Assembly: GCA_027023115.1 (NCBI GenBank) | Contig: JALVWZ010000372.1 | Location: forward strand, 1 to 7,438 | Direction: 5' to 3' | DNA: 7,438 bases | DNA from: Thermaceae bacterium | GTDB lineage: Bacteria; Deinococcota; Deinococci; Deinococcales; Marinithermaceae | Shown: piece by piece, positions 5,827-7,438 of the stretch | Layout of the letters: each line of letters opens with the position of its first letter | Position numbering within the stretch: the first letter of the stretch is position 1 | Made by a program: the position numbers and the translations under genes | The notes under the pieces: generated by a model | Told to the model about the DNA's origin: nothing | The model's database searches: none | The model's input: only the letters and a program-made list of their open reading frames with translations

Positions 5827-5856
5827 TCGCCAAGCCCGTCTGCAAATGTGTATACT
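5827..5856 (+). promoter_or_regulatory. Predicted promoter of the gntR-proline dehydrogenase operon
   Basis: TATACT at 5851-5856 is a strong -10 (5 of 6 to TATAAT). TCGCCA at 5827-5832 is a weaker -35 (4 of 6 to TTGACA) with an 18-base spacer. The transcript would start near 5863, giving a leader of about 15 bases with a ribosome site. Confidence 0.55.
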
Positions 5857-5865
5857 GTATACACA
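5847..5865. promoter_or_regulatory. Perfect 19-bp palindromic operator
   Basis: TGTGTATAC-T-GTATACACA: two 9-base arms in perfect symmetry about one T. It covers the predicted -10 box and runs to the expected transcript start, the classic place for a repressor. Palindromes with GT...AC half-sites are usual targets of GntR-family proteins, and the gene just downstream encodes one, so self-repression is likely. Confidence 0.72.
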
Positions 5866-5866
5866 C

Positions 5867-5874
5867 GGAGGTGG
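5867..5874 (+). promoter_or_regulatory. Strong ribosome binding site deciding a TTG start
   Basis: GGAGGTGG ends 3 bases before the TTG at 5878; GGAGG itself is 6 bases from it. This fixes the TTG as the start of the regulator rather than the in-frame GTG at 5848, which lies inside the operator and has no ribosome site. Confidence 0.75.
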
Positions 5875-5877
5875 AAA

Positions 5878-6528
5878 TTGCGCCTGCGGCGCCCTAACCT
5901 GGTCCGCGAAGCTGCCTACGAACGGTTGAAAGAGCTGATAGTCGGCGGTCGTTTGCAACCCGGCGAGCACCTCAGCGAGCCGGCGCTGGCCGGGTCATTG
6001 GGGGTCAGCCGTACGCCGGTGCGCGAGGCGCTGCAAAGGCTGGCCCAGGAGGGGTTGGTCGAGGTGCAGCCGGGCCGGGGGGCGCGGGTGCGCACCCTGA
6101 CGCCGGCCGAGGTGGCCGAGGTTTACGAGGTGCGGGCCCTCATCGAGGGCGAGGCCGCCCGTCGCGCCGCCGAACGCTGCGACGAGGCCGGCCTGGTTCG
6201 CTTGGAAGAGGCCCTGGCCGAGCTGGAGGACGCCGCCCCGAGCGACTACGCCGCCCAGATAGCCGCCGACGCCCGCTTCCACTCGCTGTTGGTGGCCGCC
6301 GCCGGAAACGGCGTGCTCGAGCGCCTTTTCCACGACCTCGACTCGGCTCTGGCCCTCACCCGCCAGTACTCGCGCGACCTCAACCAAACCCCCGAGACCC
6401 GCCAGCAGCACCACGCCATAACCGCCGCCATCCGCCGCCGCGACCCGGAGGCGGCCCGGGCGGCGGCGATCTTGCACGTGCTGGCCTTCAAAGACACGGT
6501 GCTCCGGCGCATCGAGGAGGCAGGATGA
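5878..6528 (+). CDS. GntR-family regulator, FCD (FadR-like) subfamily
   Basis: A 216-residue regulator starting at TTG. The N-terminal winged helix (about residues 6-72) has the GntR pattern: G29-E-x-L-S-E-P-x-L near the second helix, L41-G-V-S-R-T-P-V-R-E-A-L52 as the recognition helix, and G59-L-V-E-V-x-P-G-R-G68 as the wing. The C-terminal all-helical FCD domain (about 80-210) keeps the residues that usually bind a metal and a small carboxylate: D131, H135, H178 and H200. Together with the proline dehydrogenase start that overlaps its stop (ATGA), this suggests it senses proline or a breakdown product; the ligand is inference. It probably binds the 19-bp palindrome over its own promoter and so represses the whole operon. 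An in-frame upstream start would add ten residues (YTVYTRRWK...) unlike the family and is rejected. Confidence 0.88.
   Translation: MRLRRPNLVREAAYERLKELIVGGRLQPGEHLSEPALAGSLGVSRTPVREALQRLAQEGLVEVQPGRGARVRTLTPAEVAEVYEVRALIEGEAARRAAERCDEAGLVRLEEALAELEDAAPSDYAAQIAADARFHSLLVAAAGNGVLERLFHDLDSALALTRQYSRDLNQTPETRQQHHAITAAIRRRDPEAARAAAILHVLAFKDTVLRRIEEAG
6514..6520 (+). promoter_or_regulatory. Ribosome binding site for proline dehydrogenase
   Basis: GAGGAGG lies 4 bases before the ATG at 6525, inside the last codons of the regulator gene, and supports that start. Confidence 0.6.
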
Positions 6529-7438
6529 ACCTGAACGCGGCTTACCGCTCTTTCGTGCTGGGCGTGGCCCGGCAAAAGTGGATCGAAAACCTGATCCGCA
6601 CCCGCGGCTGGAACTTCGCCCGCCGCTACGTGGCCGGCAACACCCTCGCAGAAGCCCTGAAAGCCGTCCGGCAGCTCGAGGCCGACGGGATCCACACCCT
6701 GGTGGACCTGCTCGGCGAGATGGTGACCAGCGAGGAGCAGGCGGCCGGCTACACCGCCGAGATAGTCCGCCTGACCCGCGTCCTCGGCGAGCTGCCCTAC
6801 CCCCGCTGGGTCTCGGTCAAGCTGACCCAGATCGGCCTCGACCTGGGCCGCGAGCTGGCCCGCGACAACCTGCGCCGCGTCCTCGAGGCCGCCCACGAGG
6901 TGGGCGCCACCGTCCAGGTGGACATGGAAGACAGCCCCCGCACCGACGCCACCCTCTGGGTCTGGCGCAGCCTGCGCGAAGAAGAGGGGTTCGAAAACGT
7001 CGGCATCGTCCTGCAAAGCTACCTGAAGCGCAGCCCCGCCGACCTGCGGGAGATCCTGCACCTGAAACCCAACCTGCGCGTGGTCAAAGGGGCCTACAAG
7101 GAGCCGCCGGAGGTGGCCTGGCAGGACCGGCGCACCATCAGCGAGCGGTTTTTGGAGCTGGCCAAGACCAACCTCGCCGCCGGCGGCTACACCACCACCG
7201 GCACCCACGACGACCGCCTCATCGAAGCGCTGCGCGGCTGGGCCGAGGTCGAGGGCCTGCCGCGCTCGCGTTACGAGTTCCAGTTTCTCTACGGCATCCG
7301 CCGCGAGCTCAAGAAGAACCTGGCCCGGCGCGGCTACACCGTGCGCGACTACCTGCCCTACGGCGAGGACTGGTACCCCTACTTCTCGCGCCGCATCGCC
7401 GAGCGACCCGAAAATCTGCTGTTCGTCCTGCGCGGGAT
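6525..7438 (+). CDS. Proline dehydrogenase (monofunctional PRODH), 3' end outside window
   Basis: The 304 visible residues follow the T. thermophilus enzyme closely as I recall it (about 307 residues), so only a few codons should be missing. It is an FAD-dependent (beta/alpha)8-barrel that oxidises proline to pyrroline-5-carboxylate and passes electrons to the quinone pool; it is usually loosely membrane bound. Visible signatures: K99 in VSVKLTQIGLDL, D133 in QVDMEDSPRT, Q164 in IVLQSYL, R185 and K188-G-A-Y in LRVVKGAY, THDD at 227-230, FQFLYG at 252-257, YLPYG at 276-280, and DWYPYFSRRIAERPEN at 282-297, holding the paired Arg and Glu (R289, R290, E293) that bind the proline carboxylate. The family's N-terminal helices (MNLNAAYRSFVLGVA) are present. 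It is coupled to the GntR gene by an ATGA overlap. In many relatives pyrroline-5-carboxylate dehydrogenase lies next; that region is not in the window. Confidence 0.93.
   Translation, partial: MNLNAAYRSFVLGVARQKWIENLIRTRGWNFARRYVAGNTLAEALKAVRQLEADGIHTLVDLLGEMVTSEEQAAGYTAEIVRLTRVLGELPYPRWVSVKLTQIGLDLGRELARDNLRRVLEAAHEVGATVQVDMEDSPRTDATLWVWRSLREEEGFENVGIVLQSYLKRSPADLREILHLKPNLRVVKGAYKEPPEVAWQDRRTISERFLELAKTNLAAGGYTTTGTHDDRLIEALRGWAEVEGLPRSRYEFQFLYGIRRELKKNLARRGYTVRDYLPYGEDWYPYFSRRIAERPENLLFVLRG

Larger units (their letters stand above)
5085..5846. other. Gene-free intergenic region rich in short repeats
   Basis: About 760 bases between the S4-domain gene and the GntR promoter. No frame here has a ribosome site, recognisable domain or normal composition, so I call no gene. 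It holds four tracts of degenerate 7-base repeats, at least four perfect short palindromes or hairpins, and an imperfect inverted pair. No tRNA, rRNA, CRISPR or canonical terminator with a T-run was seen. Short words also recur, for example CGGTGTTTC at 5200-5208 and 5581-5589. Confidence 0.75.

Noticed and set aside
5848..5877. Extended N-terminus of the GntR regulator from GTG 5848
   Set aside because: The GTG lies inside the 19-bp operator and before the predicted transcript start, with no ribosome site; TTG 5878 has GGAGGTGG at good spacing.
6246..7208. Long minus-strand open frame of 320 residues
   Set aside because: It lies antisense to the regulator and the clear proline dehydrogenase; its translation is low-complexity Gly/Ala/Val/Gln. 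Such frames are expected in high-GC genes.

Overview
The window looks like chromosomal DNA from a high-GC bacterium of the Deinococcus-Thermus group, most likely Thermaceae. The main support is the last gene: its translation closely resembles the monofunctional proline dehydrogenase of Thermus thermophilus as I remember it. Other hints are tight gene packing with 4-base start/stop overlaps, frequent GTG/TTG starts, apparent leaderless promoters and strong use of CTCGAG for Leu-Glu. Genus is inference; I could not run a search.

Layout. (1) 1-2431, plus strand: an envelope operon of three translationally coupled genes: the C-terminal end of an LptF/LptG-family permease, a GT28 (MGDG-synthase/UgtP-type) glycosyltransferase, and a polysaccharide deacetylase with a C-terminal YkoP-like domain. 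(2) 2366-3535, minus strand: an O-antigen ligase/polymerase-like membrane protein in markedly lower-GC DNA. Its 3' end overlaps the deacetylase gene by 66 bases tail to tail. (3) 3683-5084, plus strand: a class I SAM methyltransferase followed 4 bases later by a YlmH-type S4-domain RNA-binding protein. Both starts are preceded by the same GGTAAGCTGA sequence at identical spacing. (4) 5085-5846: about 760 bases without a credible gene, filled with degenerate heptanucleotide repeats and short hairpins, that is, an intergenic repeat mosaic. (5) 5827-7438, plus strand: a promoter overlapped by a perfect 19-bp operator, an FCD-type GntR regulator, and a proline dehydrogenase gene that runs off the window a few codons before its expected end.

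The first block and the ligase probably all concern surface glycolipids or polysaccharides: glycosylating a lipid, deacetylating a sugar, moving lipid-linked material across the envelope, and ligating or polymerising a glycan. The last block is a catabolic unit that oxidises proline to pyrroline-5-carboxylate under its own regulator, which probably represses itself and the enzyme. I see no clearly new system. The best leads are the ligase island with its antisense overlap, the twin leaderless promoters, the operator over the regulator's promoter, and the heptamer-repeat intergenic region.
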